A DNA stretch of 64,000 bases from Acidimicrobiales bacterium. GTDB lineage: Bacteria > Actinomycetota > Acidimicrobiia > Acidimicrobiales > DATDAH01. Positions 41,923 through 50,890 of the stretch are shown here, one piece after another. The translations under genes were made by a program, and so were the position numbers. Each line of letters starts with the position of its first letter. Positions within the stretch are counted from its first letter, which is position 1. The stretch lies in NCBI GenBank assembly GCA_016794585.1, contig JAEUJM010000014.1:30160-94159 (forward strand), written 5' to 3'. Below the pieces are notes generated by a model. That model did not search any database. It saw only the letters and a program-made list of their open reading frames with translations, and had not been told where the DNA came from.

Positions 41923-42798
41923 ATGGCCGGTAGTGCGAGCGGGGGGGCCCGTCACGCGCGGGTCACCCCTTACCTGCTCAGCCTCCCTGCCCTCGCCTAC
42001 CTGGCGGTCTTCTTCGTCGTCCCGCTGTGGGCGCTGCTGCGAACCTCGCTGTCCACGAACACGGGCTCGGTCTTCGACCCGACGCTGAGCTTCAGCTGGG
42101 CCTTCTCGAACTACAGCGACGCCTTCACCCGCTACGACGAGCAGATCTACCGATCGTTCGAGTACGCCCTCACCGCCACCCTCCTGGCGCTCGCCCTGGC
42201 GTACCCCTTGGCCTACGTGATCGCCTTCAAGGCCGGGAAGTGGAAGAACCTGCTCCTCGGGCTCGTCATCGTGCCGTTCTTCATCACCTTCATCGTGCGC
42301 ACGCTCGCGTGGAAGACCATCTTCGGCGACGACACCATCCTGGTGGGCATCCTGGACTCCCTCGGCCTCACCGAGAACGGTCGCATCCTCTCGACGCAAT
42401 GGGCGGTGATCGGCGGGCTCACCTACAACTTCCTGCCGTTCATGATCCTGCCCATCTACGTGAGCATCGAAAAGATCGACCCTCGCCTTCTCGAGGCCGC
42501 GCGCGACCTCTATTCCGGCGGGTTCCGCACGTTCCGCAAGGTCCTGTTGCCGCTCTCGCTGCCCGGGGTGCTGGCCGGCAGCCTGCTCACCTTCATCCCC
42601 GCCGCAGGCGACTTCGTCAACGCCCAGTACCTCGGCGGCACCAACCAGTCGATGGTGGGCACCGTCATCCAGAGCCAGTTCCTCGTGACCAAGGACTACC
42701 CGCTGGCGGCGGCCCTGTCGTTCGTCCTCATGCTGATCATCCTGGTGGCGGTGCTGATCTACACGAAGGTGCTGGGAACCGAGGACCTCGTCACGTGA
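41923..42798 (+). CDS. potB: Polyamine-type ABC transporter permease (PotB-like)
   Basis: A 291-residue inner-membrane permease with six helices. The EAA loop that docks on the ATPase reads E-A-A-R-D-L-Y-S-G-G-F-R-T-F-R-K-V-L-L-P near residue 190. The start Y-L-L-S-L-P-A-L-A-Y-L-A-V-F-F-V-V-P-L is typical of PotB/PotH. It begins 21 bases after potD, and its stop overlaps the potC GTG (GTGA), so assembly of both permeases is translationally coupled. Confidence 0.9.
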   Translation: MAGSASGGARHARVTPYLLSLPALAYLAVFFVVPLWALLRTSLSTNTGSVFDPTLSFSWAFSNYSDAFTRYDEQIYRSFEYALTATLLALALAYPLAYVIAFKAGKWKNLLLGLVIVPFFITFIVRTLAWKTIFGDDTILVGILDSLGLTENGRILSTQWAVIGGLTYNFLPFMILPIYVSIEKIDPRLLEAARDLYSGGFRTFRKVLLPLSLPGVLAGSLLTFIPAAGDFVNAQYLGGTNQSMVGTVIQSQFLVTKDYPLAAALSFVLMLIILVAVLIYTKVLGTEDLVT

Positions 42799-43694
42799 CC
42801 GCGCCCACCACGGCGGCTCCCGCCGACCCGCCGGTGCTGTCGGCGCACGCGGAGGAGGGCGCCAGCCCGATCCGCAAGGGGTTCAAGCCGCCCCCGTGGC
42901 TGCGCCGGCTCGGTGGCTGGTTCCTCAACGGCTACGCCGCGTTCGTCATCTTCTACCTGCTCCTGCCCGTCGCGGTCATCGTCGCCTTCTCCTTCAACGA
43001 CCCGGTCGGGAAGTTCAACTTCGTGTGGAAGGGCTTCTCCCTGGAGGCCTGGCAGGACCCGTGGAAGTACCCGGCCCTCGTCGACGCGCTGGTCACCAGC
43101 CTCAAGGTGGCCGCCCTCTCCACCGCCGTGGCCCTGGTGCTCGGCACCCTCGTCGCCATCGCGCTCGTGCGTCACCGCTTCCGCGGCTCCGGGGGCATCG
43201 ACCTGTTCCTGGTGATCCCCCTCACCACCCCCGAGATCGTGCTCGGCTCGTCACTGCTGACCCTCTTCCTGGATTTCAGCTGGAACCTGGGCTTCGGCAC
43301 CATCGTGATCGCCCACATCATGTTCGAGGTCAGCTTCATCGCCCTCACCGTCAAGGCGCGCATCCGCGGCTTCGACTGGAGCCTCGAGGACGCCGCCATG
43401 GACCTCGGGGCCAACCCCACGCGCACGTTCTTCAAGGTGACCCTGCCCCTCATCGTGCCGGGCATCGTCGCCGCCGCGATGTTGTCGTTCGCGCTGTCGC
43501 TCGACGACTTCATCATCACCTTGTTCAACGCGGGGTCCACGTCCACGTACCCGCTCTACGTCAACAACGCCGCCAAGACCGCCCTGCCGCCGCAGATCAA
43601 CGTGCTGGCCACCATGATCCTCGTGGCCAGCCTGCTCCTCATCGGCCTGTCGGTGCTCTGGCAGCGCTGGCGCACCCGCGGCGACCTCCGCTAG
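42795..43694 (+). CDS. potC: Polyamine-type ABC transporter permease (PotC-like)
   Basis: A 299-residue permease from the GTG at 42795. After a 45-residue hydrophilic leader it has six helices and the EAA loop E-D-A-A-M-D-L-G-A-N-P-T-R-T-F-F-K-V-T-L-P near residue 200. A-L-S-L-D-D-F-I-I-T-L-F-N is the conserved PotC/PotI segment. It forms the heterodimeric channel with the 41923 permease. The aminotransferase gene follows after 47 bases and is likely in the same transcript. Confidence 0.9.
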   Translation: MTAPTTAAPADPPVLSAHAEEGASPIRKGFKPPPWLRRLGGWFLNGYAAFVIFYLLLPVAVIVAFSFNDPVGKFNFVWKGFSLEAWQDPWKYPALVDALVTSLKVAALSTAVALVLGTLVAIALVRHRFRGSGGIDLFLVIPLTTPEIVLGSSLLTLFLDFSWNLGFGTIVIAHIMFEVSFIALTVKARIRGFDWSLEDAAMDLGANPTRTFFKVTLPLIVPGIVAAAMLSFALSLDDFIITLFNAGSTSTYPLYVNNAAKTALPPQINVLATMILVASLLLIGLSVLWQRWRTRGDLR

Positions 43695-43741
43695 ACCTCC
43701 CGCTCGATCTCCGCCGAGCTGAACCCAAAGGGACGAATCCC

Positions 43742-45034
43742 GTGAACGAGCACGCCGAGCTCCTCGCCCGCCACAACGCGGTCCTGCCCTCCTGGCTGGC
43801 CCTCTACTACGACGAGCCCATCGAGATCGTCTCGGGCGAGGGTCGTCACGTCGTCGACGGCGAGGGCAACCGCTACCTCGACCTGTTCGGCGGGATCCTC
43901 ACCACCATGACCGGCCACGGCGTGCCCGAGGTGACCCGGGCCATCCAGGAGCAGGCCGAGCGAATGCTCCACACCTCCACCCTTTATCTCATCCGCCCCA
44001 TGATCGAGCTGGCCGAGCAGATCGCCGAGCTCTCCGGCATCCCCGACCCGCGGGTGTTCTTCACCACGTCGGGCACCGAGGCCAACGAGGCGGCGCTGCT
44101 CGCCGCTTCGTCGTACCGCAAGTCCAGCCAGATCATCGCGGTGCGCAACAGCTACCACGGCCGGTCCTTCGCCACCATCGGCATCACCGGGAACCGGGGC
44201 TGGTCGCCCACCTCGCTCACGCCCTTCCAGGTGTCCTACATGGCCTCGGGCTACAAGTTCCGCAGCCCGTTCCGCCACCTCGACGACGACGCCTTCGTCG
44301 ACGCCTGCGCGGAGGATCTCCGCGACCTGGTGGCCACCACCACCTCCGGCAACGTGGCCGCGCTGATCGCCGAGCCCATCCAGGGCGTGGGCGGCTTCGC
44401 CATCCCGCCCGCCGGCTTCTTCTCCCCTGTCGAGAAGGTGTGCCGTGAGAACGACATCCTCTTCATCAGCGACGAGGTGCAGACCGGCTGGGGCCGCACC
44501 GGCGAGCACTTCTGGGGGTACCAGGCCCACGGCGTCACCCCTGACCTGCTCACCTTCGCCAAGGGGCTGGGCAACGGGCTCACCATCGCCGGCGTCGTCG
44601 GTCGGGCCGAGGTGATGGACGCGGTGCCCGCCAACTCGATCTCCACCTTCGGCGGCAACCCGCTCTCGTCGGCGGGCGCGCTGGCCAACCTCCGCCACCT
44701 GCTCGACCACGACCTGCAGGGCAACGCCGCAGCCATGGGGGACCGCCTGCTCGACGGGCTCGCCCCCCTGGTGGCACGCCACCCCGCCATCGGCGAGATC
44801 CGGGGCCGGGGCCTGATGATCGGCCTCGAGCTCGTGGCCGCCGACGGCTTCACCCCCGACGCCGACGCCGCCAACCGGGTGCTCGAGGCCACCAAGGCCC
44901 GCCGCCTGCTCATCGGCAAGGGCGGCCTCTACGGCAACTGCCTGCGCATCGCACCCCCGCTCTCCATCACCGCGGAGGAGTGCGACGAGGCCGTGACGCT
45001 GTTCTCCGAGGCGGTCGACGAAGCCCTGGGCTGA
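43742..45034 (+). CDS. Class III aminotransferase (GABA/putrescine/alanine-glyoxylate type)
   Basis: A 430-residue PLP enzyme from the GTG at 43742, preceded by AAAGGGA with 8-base spacing. The fold is shown by F-T-T-S-G-T-E-A-N-E-A-A near residue 107, N-S-Y-H-G-R-S near 137, I-S-D-E-V-Q-T-G-W-G-R-T-G near 243 and the PLP lysine in L-T-F-A-K-G-L-G-N-G near 271. It should move the amino group of a diamine, omega-amino acid or alanine to a keto acid. Lying behind the polyamine-type transport genes, it may deaminate what they import. The exact substrate is uncertain. Confidence 0.9.
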   Translation: MNEHAELLARHNAVLPSWLALYYDEPIEIVSGEGRHVVDGEGNRYLDLFGGILTTMTGHGVPEVTRAIQEQAERMLHTSTLYLIRPMIELAEQIAELSGIPDPRVFFTTSGTEANEAALLAASSYRKSSQIIAVRNSYHGRSFATIGITGNRGWSPTSLTPFQVSYMASGYKFRSPFRHLDDDAFVDACAEDLRDLVATTTSGNVAALIAEPIQGVGGFAIPPAGFFSPVEKVCRENDILFISDEVQTGWGRTGEHFWGYQAHGVTPDLLTFAKGLGNGLTIAGVVGRAEVMDAVPANSISTFGGNPLSSAGALANLRHLLDHDLQGNAAAMGDRLLDGLAPLVARHPAIGEIRGRGLMIGLELVAADGFTPDADAANRVLEATKARRLLIGKGGLYGNCLRIAPPLSITAEECDEAVTLFSEAVDEALG

Positions 45035-45055
45035 AGCCGGCGGCGGCGCTCCGGC

Positions 45056-45487
45056 TCAGTCCTCGGTGGGGACGGCCGGCACCACCAGGACCGGCACCGT
45101 CGAGCGGTGCAGGAGCTTGTAGGCAGTGGAGCCGAGGATGGCGCCGACCACGGGGCTCTCGCCGCGGGTGCCGATGACGATCATCGTGGCGCCCCGCTCC
45201 TCGGCGACGTCGATCAGGGCGTCAGCGGGGAGCTCCTCGATCTCGACCGAGGTGGCGGTGACGCCCGTGCCCTCGAGGGTGGCCATGGCCTCGGCGATGC
45301 GCTCGCGGCCCATCTGCTCGATGAGGTCGCGCTGGTAGCCGACCGGGCCGCCGGCGCGCATGGAGGGCGGCTCGTAGCCGAACACCACGGCGATGCCGTC
45401 CCCCGAGACCTTGCCCAGCTCGATGGCCTTGGCCAGCGCCGCCTTCGCGCAGTCCGACCCGTCGTAGCCGACGATCATCTCGCCCAT
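45056..45487 (-). CDS. Universal stress protein (UspA family)
   Basis: A 143-residue single-domain Usp. I-V-G-Y-D-G-S-D-C-A-K-A-A-L at the start and the ATP-binding pattern G-T-R-G-E-S-P-V-V-G-A-I-L-G-S-T-A near residue 105 (G-2x-G-9x-G-S/T) mark the nucleotide-binding type. It lies 1 base downstream of the APC permease gene on the same strand; Usp proteins paired with permeases often modulate transport or respond to the same stress. It converges with the aminotransferase gene. Confidence 0.92.
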   Translation of the reverse strand: MGEMIVGYDGSDCAKAALAKAIELGKVSGDGIAVVFGYEPPSMRAGGPVGYQRDLIEQMGRERIAEAMATLEGTGVTATSVEIEELPADALIDVAEERGATMIVIGTRGESPVVGAILGSTAYKLLHRSTVPVLVVPAVPTED

Positions 45488-45488
45488 G

Positions 45489-47072
45489 TCAGTCCTCCTC
45501 GTCCAGCATCACGGCGCCCTCGTCCTCCACGATCAACGACCCCTCGGCGATGGCGTCGCCGCGTGCCACTGCGTCGGTCGGGGTCTCGGCCCTACGGGCG
45601 AAGAACTCCGGTTCCTTGACGCGCTGGGCGACCATCAGGGCCACGCCCACCAACATGAAGACCAGGGCGATCACGACCGGCAGGCCCACCCCGAAGAGCT
45701 CGTCGCCCGACTCGGAGTTGGCGGGATCCCAGTAGTCCATGATCGATTTCACCAGCACCCAGGTGAGCATCAGCCCGCCGAGCAGCGGGAACAGCCCGAT
45801 GTAGACGAGGTTCTTGGCGCTCGTGAACAGGTGCTTGCGGTAGTACACGACGCAGGCGAAGGCCGTGAGCCCGTAGTAGAAGGCGATCATCAGGCCCAGT
45901 GACAGCAACGAGTCGTTGAGCACGTCCTCGGACACGATGGTCAGCCCCACGTACCAGACCACCGAGAGGATGCCCATCCAGATCGTGGACGTGCTCGGCG
46001 TGTAGAAGCGCGGGTGGATGCGGGCGAAGTACTTCGGCGCCGCCCCCTTGGCCGCCATCGAAAGCGACGTCCGCGTGGTGGGCAGGATCGTTGTCTGGCA
46101 CGAAGCCGCCGCCGAGGTGAGCACCGCGATGATGAGCAGCTTGCCGAGGGTGGTGCCCATCACCTCGTCGCCGAGCACGGCGAGCACGTCGTCCTGGTCG
46201 GCGAGCGCCTCGACGCCGCCGAAGGCCATGGCCGCGATGGTGACCACGACGTAGATCCCGACGAGCACGAGCGTGCTGATCACGGCCGCACGACCGGGGG
46301 TCTTCGCCGCGTCCTCGGACTCCTCGTTGACGGTGACCGCGGAGTCCCAGCCCCAGTAGATGAACACGGCCAGCAGGATGCCGGTGACGAGGGCGCTGGT
46401 GCTCTGGATCTCGAAGGGGTTGAGCCAGCTGAGCGACGGGTCGACCGAGCCCTCGACGTCGCCGAAGTACACCCGGACGAGAGCGATCACCGTGAAGAGC
46501 CCGAGGGCGACGAGCTCCATCGCGAGCAGGAAGTACTGCGTCTTCGCCGAGACCTCGATGCCGATGTAGCAGATCCAGGTGACCACGACGATGAACACCA
46601 CCCCCAGCGTGGTGACCCAGAAGGTGTCGTTGGCCAGGCCGTCGGCTCCGAACAACAAGAAGGTGTAGATGCCGGCGATCTGGGCCAGGGCGGCCATCAC
46701 GATCACGTCGGCGACGATGATCGCCCAGCCACCGAACCATCCCGCGGTCGGGCCCATGGCCCTGGTGACCCAGGAGAACGTCGTGCCGCAGTCAGGATCG
46801 GCCCGGTTCAGGTAGTAGTAGGACGCCGCGGTGAAGGCCATGGGGATGAAGGCCACCCACATGATCGCGGCGGACTGGAAGCCCACTGCGGTGATGACGA
46901 AGCCCAGGGTGGCGGCGAGGCTGTAGCCCGGCGCGGTCGACGCCACGCCGATGACCACCGTGGACAGCAGGCCGAGGGCCCCGCCCTTGAGGCCCTTCTC
47001 ACCGGCACCGGCACCGGCGCCGGCACCGGTGCCGCCACCCCCGCCCGGCTCGACCAACGTCGAGTCTCCCAT
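45489..47072 (-). CDS. APC-family amino acid permease
   Basis: A 527-residue transporter with about twelve helices. G-A-L-G-L-L-S-T-V-V-I-G-V-A-S-T-A-P-G-Y-S is the conserved first helix, and W-G-W-D-S-A-V-T-V-N-E-E-S-E-D near residue 240 is the family signature in helix 6 and its loop. The N-terminus is Gly/Ala-rich, the C-terminus acidic (V-E-D-E-G-A-V-M-L-D-E-E-D). It is followed within 1 base by the universal stress gene. A GntR/FadR-like palindrome sits 20 bases upstream of the ATG, so it is probably repressed in the absence of a substrate signal. The substrate is an amino acid or amine, not defined. Confidence 0.9.
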   Translation of the reverse strand: MGDSTLVEPGGGGGTGAGAGAGAGEKGLKGGALGLLSTVVIGVASTAPGYSLAATLGFVITAVGFQSAAIMWVAFIPMAFTAASYYYLNRADPDCGTTFSWVTRAMGPTAGWFGGWAIIVADVIVMAALAQIAGIYTFLLFGADGLANDTFWVTTLGVVFIVVVTWICYIGIEVSAKTQYFLLAMELVALGLFTVIALVRVYFGDVEGSVDPSLSWLNPFEIQSTSALVTGILLAVFIYWGWDSAVTVNEESEDAAKTPGRAAVISTLVLVGIYVVVTIAAMAFGGVEALADQDDVLAVLGDEVMGTTLGKLLIIAVLTSAAASCQTTILPTTRTSLSMAAKGAAPKYFARIHPRFYTPSTSTIWMGILSVVWYVGLTIVSEDVLNDSLLSLGLMIAFYYGLTAFACVVYYRKHLFTSAKNLVYIGLFPLLGGLMLTWVLVKSIMDYWDPANSESGDELFGVGLPVVIALVFMLVGVALMVAQRVKEPEFFARRAETPTDAVARGDAIAEGSLIVEDEGAVMLDEED

Positions 47073-47091
47073 GGTCCGCCCTCCCCAAATT

Positions 47092-47106
47092 TGGTTGGTC
47101 CAACCA
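47092..47106. promoter_or_regulatory. Putative GntR/FadR-type operator
   Basis: TGGTTGGTCCAACCA is a perfect 15-base palindrome around a central T and resembles TTGGTCnnACCAA-type FadR-subfamily operators. It lies 20 bases upstream of the APC permease start. The surrounding bases (AAATTTGG) are AT-rich for this genome. No GntR gene is in the window. Confidence 0.5.
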
Positions 47107-47177
47107 TCTTCATCGCGATTCGTGGTGTTCGCAAGCGATTCGTTGGTGGAACTCGGTTACGACGATCGAACCCGCGG

Positions 47178-47699
47178 TCAGCCCTGTTGTTTGGCGATCA
47201 TCTCCCGGAGCATCGCCGCGAAGCCGCCACCGTCGAGGTAGATCGTGCGCTCGACCCGACGCCGGAAGCGCCAATGGCCGTCCACGAGGACGTAGTCGTC
47301 CTCGTAGAAGCCGCCCACGTCGAAGATCTCCTCCTCGCCCTTCCACTCCACGCCGTTGCGGTTGAGCAGGTGGACCCGACCGGTGGCGGTGTCCGCACCT
47401 GTGAAGTGGATCTCGTGGGTGAAGATCGAGTGCATCGTCCAGGTGAAGATGGACATCGCGTCGGGCATCCATGCCGCCACCTCCGCAGGAGTGCCCACGA
47501 TCCCGCCCGAAGACGCGTAGTCGATGTGCGCGTCAGCCGTGAACAGGGCCTCCCAGCGGTCCCAGTCGGCATCGTCCACCGCCCCGGCATAGGCGACGGC
47601 GAGGCCCTGGATGGCGACCACGTCGGCCATCCGGGCGGGGTCGGGGACCTGGCCGTCGGCGAGGTCCTGGCGGTCGTCGTGGGTGCGGTCGTCGCTCAT
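47178..47699 (-). CDS. SnoaL/NTF2-like protein
   Basis: A 173-residue protein from the ATG at 47697-47699, overlapping the phosphotriesterase-family stop by 1 base. The cone-shaped NTF2 fold is indicated by Y-A-G-A-V-D-D-A-D-W-D-R-W-E-A-L-F-T-A-D-A-H-I-D-Y near residue 37, a repeated helix-strand pattern and H-W-R-F-R-R-R-V-E-R-T near the end. The D-W...D-Y pattern is shared with SnoaL-like hydratases, isomerases and ring-hydroxylating dioxygenase beta subunits. A small-molecule enzyme acting with the metal hydrolase encoded just upstream is likely; the reaction is unknown. Confidence 0.8.
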   Translation of the reverse strand: MSDDRTHDDRQDLADGQVPDPARMADVVAIQGLAVAYAGAVDDADWDRWEALFTADAHIDYASSGGIVGTPAEVAAWMPDAMSIFTWTMHSIFTHEIHFTGADTATGRVHLLNRNGVEWKGEEEIFDVGGFYEDDYVLVDGHWRFRRRVERTIYLDGGGFAAMLREMIAKQQG

Positions 47700-48682
47700 C
47701 AGTACCCTCCGAGGGCGGTCGTGTCGAAGAGGCGGCGGGGGTTGCCCACCAGCATCTGGTCGATCTGGTCGTCGGTGACGCCCCGGGCGCGCAGGGCGGG
47801 CAGGACGTCGTTCGAGATGTGGGTGTAGTGCCAGTTGGGCAGCACCACCTCCTTGAGGTCCTGGTCGATCCAGTCCATGTAGCAGGCGGCGTCGTGGGCG
47901 AGGACCATGCGGTCGGCGTAGCCCTGCTCGCAGAGGTCGGCCACCACCTGCACCCGCTGGTCGAAGGGGGCGTACGCATCCACCCCGAAGCGGTCCATGC
48001 CGATGATCGAGCCCTTGTCCATGAGCTCGCGCAGGTAGTCGAGGTCGGCGGAATCGCCGCAGTGTCCGATCACGACCCGACTGAGGTCGACGCCCTCCTC
48101 CTCGAACACCCGCTGCTGGTCCCGTCCACGGAAGCTGGCCGCCTCGGTGTGGGTGGTGATGGGGACCCCGGTCTCGCGGTGGGCGCGGGCACACGCTCGC
48201 AGCACCCGTTCGACGCCCGGGGTGACGCCCTTCTCGTCGGTGGCGCATTTGAGGATGGCGGCCTTCACCCCGGTGTCGGCAATGCCCTCGGTGATGTCCC
48301 TGACGAACATGGCGGTCATGGGCTCGGGCCCCTCGACGAGCGCGCCGGGCCCGGGCTTCAGCCGGAAGAAGAACGGCAGCTCGTCGTACGTGTAGAGCCC
48401 CGTGGCCGCCACGATGTTGAGGTCGATCTGCGCCGCGATCTCCTGCACCCGCGGGAGATAGCGGCCGAGGCCGAGGACGGTCGGATCGACGATCGAGTCG
48501 ATGCCGGCGCTCTTCAGCTGACGCAGCTTCGCCACGGCGTCGGTGACCCGCTCCCCCTCGTCCCAGTACTCGGGGTGGTTCTGGAGGATCTCCGGACTGA
48601 GGACGAAGACGTGCTCGTGCATCAGCGTCGGCCCCAGCTCGCTGGTGTCGATGGGCCCCTTGACGGTCTCCAGAGTGGGCAT
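47699..48682 (-). CDS. Phosphotriesterase-family metal-dependent hydrolase (lactonase-like)
   Basis: A 327-residue amidohydrolase. Metal ligands: His22 and His24 in M-H-E-H, the carboxylated Lys candidate in A-A-I-L-K-C-A near residue 144, His in T-T-H-T-E-A near 177, His in V-I-G-H-C-G-D near 206 and Asp in L-A-H-D-A near 263. All ligands of the binuclear site are present. Natural substrates in this family are usually lactones, with phosphotriesters as side activity. The Shine-Dalgarno sequence lies in the 3' end of the upstream acyl-CoA dehydrogenase, where ACCGACGAAGGAG repeats the core of the leader element at 76 and 15708. Confidence 0.88.
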   Translation of the reverse strand: MPTLETVKGPIDTSELGPTLMHEHVFVLSPEILQNHPEYWDEGERVTDAVAKLRQLKSAGIDSIVDPTVLGLGRYLPRVQEIAAQIDLNIVAATGLYTYDELPFFFRLKPGPGALVEGPEPMTAMFVRDITEGIADTGVKAAILKCATDEKGVTPGVERVLRACARAHRETGVPITTHTEAASFRGRDQQRVFEEEGVDLSRVVIGHCGDSADLDYLRELMDKGSIIGMDRFGVDAYAPFDQRVQVVADLCEQGYADRMVLAHDAACYMDWIDQDLKEVVLPNWHYTHISNDVLPALRARGVTDDQIDQMLVGNPRRLFDTTALGGY

Positions 48683-48685
48683 CGC

Positions 48686-50890
48686 TCAGTGCTCCTTCGT
48701 CGGTTCGGGGTCTCGGGGAAGACCGAGCAGGCGCTCGGCGATCACGTTGCGTTGCACCTCGCTGGTGCCGCCGGCGATGGTGAGGCAGCGGTTGCCGAGG
48801 AATCCTGCGATCCAGAGGCCGGCCTCGCCGTCGACGACCGCGCCCTGGTCCCCCAGGAGGGCCAGCCCCGCTTCCTGCACCCGCTGCTCGTGCTCGACGC
48901 CCAGCAGCTTGCGGACGCTCGACTCGGGGCCGGGCTCGGCGCCGGCGAGTGCCCGCAGGGTGGTGCGCAGGCCGAGCACGGCGAGGCTCTGACCCTCGGC
49001 CAGGAGGGCACCGAGCTGGTCGAGCACCACGGGGTCGTCGGCGTGACCGCCGCCGAGCGCCAGACGCAGCAGGTTCTCGACCCCGGGACCGAACGACGGG
49101 CCGCTGCCCATCGACACCCGCTCGTTCTCGAGCGTGGTGCGCGCCGCTCTCCAACCGTCGTCGACGGCGCCCACCACCGCGTCGTCGGGCACGAAGACCT
49201 CGTCGAGGAAGACCTCGTTGAACATCTCGTGGCCGGTCAGCTCGCGGAGCGGGCGGATGTCGAGGCCCTCCGCGTCCATGTCGACGATGAAGCACGTGAT
49301 GCCGTCGTGCTTGGGCCGATCTGGGTTCGTTCGTGCGAGGCAGATGGCGAAGTCGGCCTGGTGGGCCAGGGTCGTCCACACCTTCTGGCCGGTGAGCAAC
49401 CAGCCGCCCTCGGCGCGCTGGGCGCGCGTGGTCAGTGAGGCGAGGTCGGAGCCCGCGCCGGGCTCGCTGAACATCTGGCACCACGAGATCTCCCCGCGCA
49501 AGGTGCCGGGGATCCAACGCTCCTGCTGGTCGGGCGTGCCGTGGGCGATCAGGGTGGGGAGCACCCACGCCCCCACCTGGAGGTGGGGGCGACGGAGCTT
49601 GGCCGCGGCGAACTCCTCGTCGATGACGAGTTGCTCGACGGGCCCCGCACCCCGGCCCCAGGGTGGGGGCCAGTAGGGAACGAGATACCCCGCGTCGGCC
49701 ATCCTCGGTGTCCACTCGGCCTTGTCGGCCGCGGTGGTCTCGGCCACGAAGCGGCGGACCTCGGCTCGGATCTCATCATGGCCCTCGGGCAGCTCCACGG
49801 CGAGGGAGCGGCGGGCATCGGCGGCGGCGAGGTCGGCCACCCGTCGCCGCCAGGGCCCGGCGCCGCCGGTGAGCGCGCGGACGGCCATCGAGCGCTTCAG
49901 GTACAGGTGGGCGTCGTGCTCCCAGGTGAAGCCGATGCCGCCGAGCACCTGGATGCAGTCCTTCGCCGCCGCGGCGTAGGCCTCCGGCACGAGCGCGCCG
50001 GCCACCGCGGCGGCGAGGGCGTCCTCGGCCCCCTCGTCGGCTTCACGAGCCGCGTCCCACGCCGCGGCCCGCGCCTGCTCGAGGGACAGCAGCAGGTCGG
50101 CGCAGCGGTGCTTCACCGCCTGGAACTGGCCGATCGGGCGCCCGAACTGCTCGCGCACCTTCGCGTACCCGGCCGCGGTGTCGAGACACCACGCGGCCCC
50201 ACCGACGGACTCCGCGGCGAGGAGGGTGACGGCGAGGTCCAGCACGTGGCGTCGCGTGACACCCACGAGCGCAGCGTCGAGCGAGAGGGCCGCGCCATCC
50301 GCGGTGACCGCGGCCACCCGACGGGTGGGGTCGAGGCTGGGCAGGAGGGTCACGTCGACCTCGCCCCGATCGACCACGTACCAGTGCTCACGGCCCTCGA
50401 TCTCGACCGGCACCACGAACAGCTCGGCGAGACCGCCGCCGAGCACCGGGCGCAGGGTGCCCGACGCGTGCGGTCGCTCGGAAGCGGCCCCCGCGTCGTT
50501 GGTCAGGACGCCGGCGCCGAATGCGACCGCACCCCGCACCGACCCGTCGGCCAGGCCCGGCAACCAGCGATCGCGCTGCGTGGCGGTGCCGTGCCGCTGG
50601 ATCAGCGAGCTGGTCAGGACCGTGGGGAGGAAGGGCCCGGGCGCGCAGACCCGCCCCAGCTCCTCGAGCACCACCGCGAGCTCACCCAGTCCGTAGCCCT
50701 CACCGCCGTGCGCCTCGTCGATGTGCAGGCCCAGCCAGCCGAGGCCGGCGAGCTCGCCCCAGAACTCCGGTAACGGCTCGTCGTCACGATCGAGCAGCGA
50801 GCGCGGCACCGCCGGCGGGCAGCGGTCCGACGCCCAACGCGAGGCGGCGGCGTGCAGTGCGAGGTGGTCGTCGGAGACGCCGAGGGGCAC
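48686..50890 (-). CDS. Fused two-domain acyl-CoA dehydrogenase (FadE34-like)
   Basis: A 734-residue fusion of two acyl-CoA dehydrogenase folds. The first half (about 1-365) has R-E-Q-F-G-R-P-I-G-Q-F-Q-A-V-K-H-R-C-A-D and I-Q-V-L-G-G-I-G-F-T-W-E-H-D but reads like the beta-type, non-catalytic subunits. The second half (about 370-725) has M-F-S-E-P-G-A-G-S-D-L-A-S, K-V-W-T-T-L-A-H and I-A-G-G-T-S-E-V-Q-R-N. In mycobacteria, FadE34 is such a fusion and acts on steroid side-chain CoA thioesters, whereas related enzymes are made as two separate genes. Probably acts on bulky acyl-CoAs. It starts a three-gene unit with the phosphotriesterase-like and SnoaL-like genes. Confidence 0.88.
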   Translation of the reverse strand: MPLGVSDDHLALHAAASRWASDRCPPAVPRSLLDRDDEPLPEFWGELAGLGWLGLHIDEAHGGEGYGLGELAVVLEELGRVCAPGPFLPTVLTSSLIQRHGTATQRDRWLPGLADGSVRGAVAFGAGVLTNDAGAASERPHASGTLRPVLGGGLAELFVVPVEIEGREHWYVVDRGEVDVTLLPSLDPTRRVAAVTADGAALSLDAALVGVTRRHVLDLAVTLLAAESVGGAAWCLDTAAGYAKVREQFGRPIGQFQAVKHRCADLLLSLEQARAAAWDAAREADEGAEDALAAAVAGALVPEAYAAAAKDCIQVLGGIGFTWEHDAHLYLKRSMAVRALTGGAGPWRRRVADLAAADARRSLAVELPEGHDEIRAEVRRFVAETTAADKAEWTPRMADAGYLVPYWPPPWGRGAGPVEQLVIDEEFAAAKLRRPHLQVGAWVLPTLIAHGTPDQQERWIPGTLRGEISWCQMFSEPGAGSDLASLTTRAQRAEGGWLLTGQKVWTTLAHQADFAICLARTNPDRPKHDGITCFIVDMDAEGLDIRPLRELTGHEMFNEVFLDEVFVPDDAVVGAVDDGWRAARTTLENERVSMGSGPSFGPGVENLLRLALGGGHADDPVVLDQLGALLAEGQSLAVLGLRTTLRALAGAEPGPESSVRKLLGVEHEQRVQEAGLALLGDQGAVVDGEAGLWIAGFLGNRCLTIAGGTSEVQRNVIAERLLGLPRDPEPTKEH

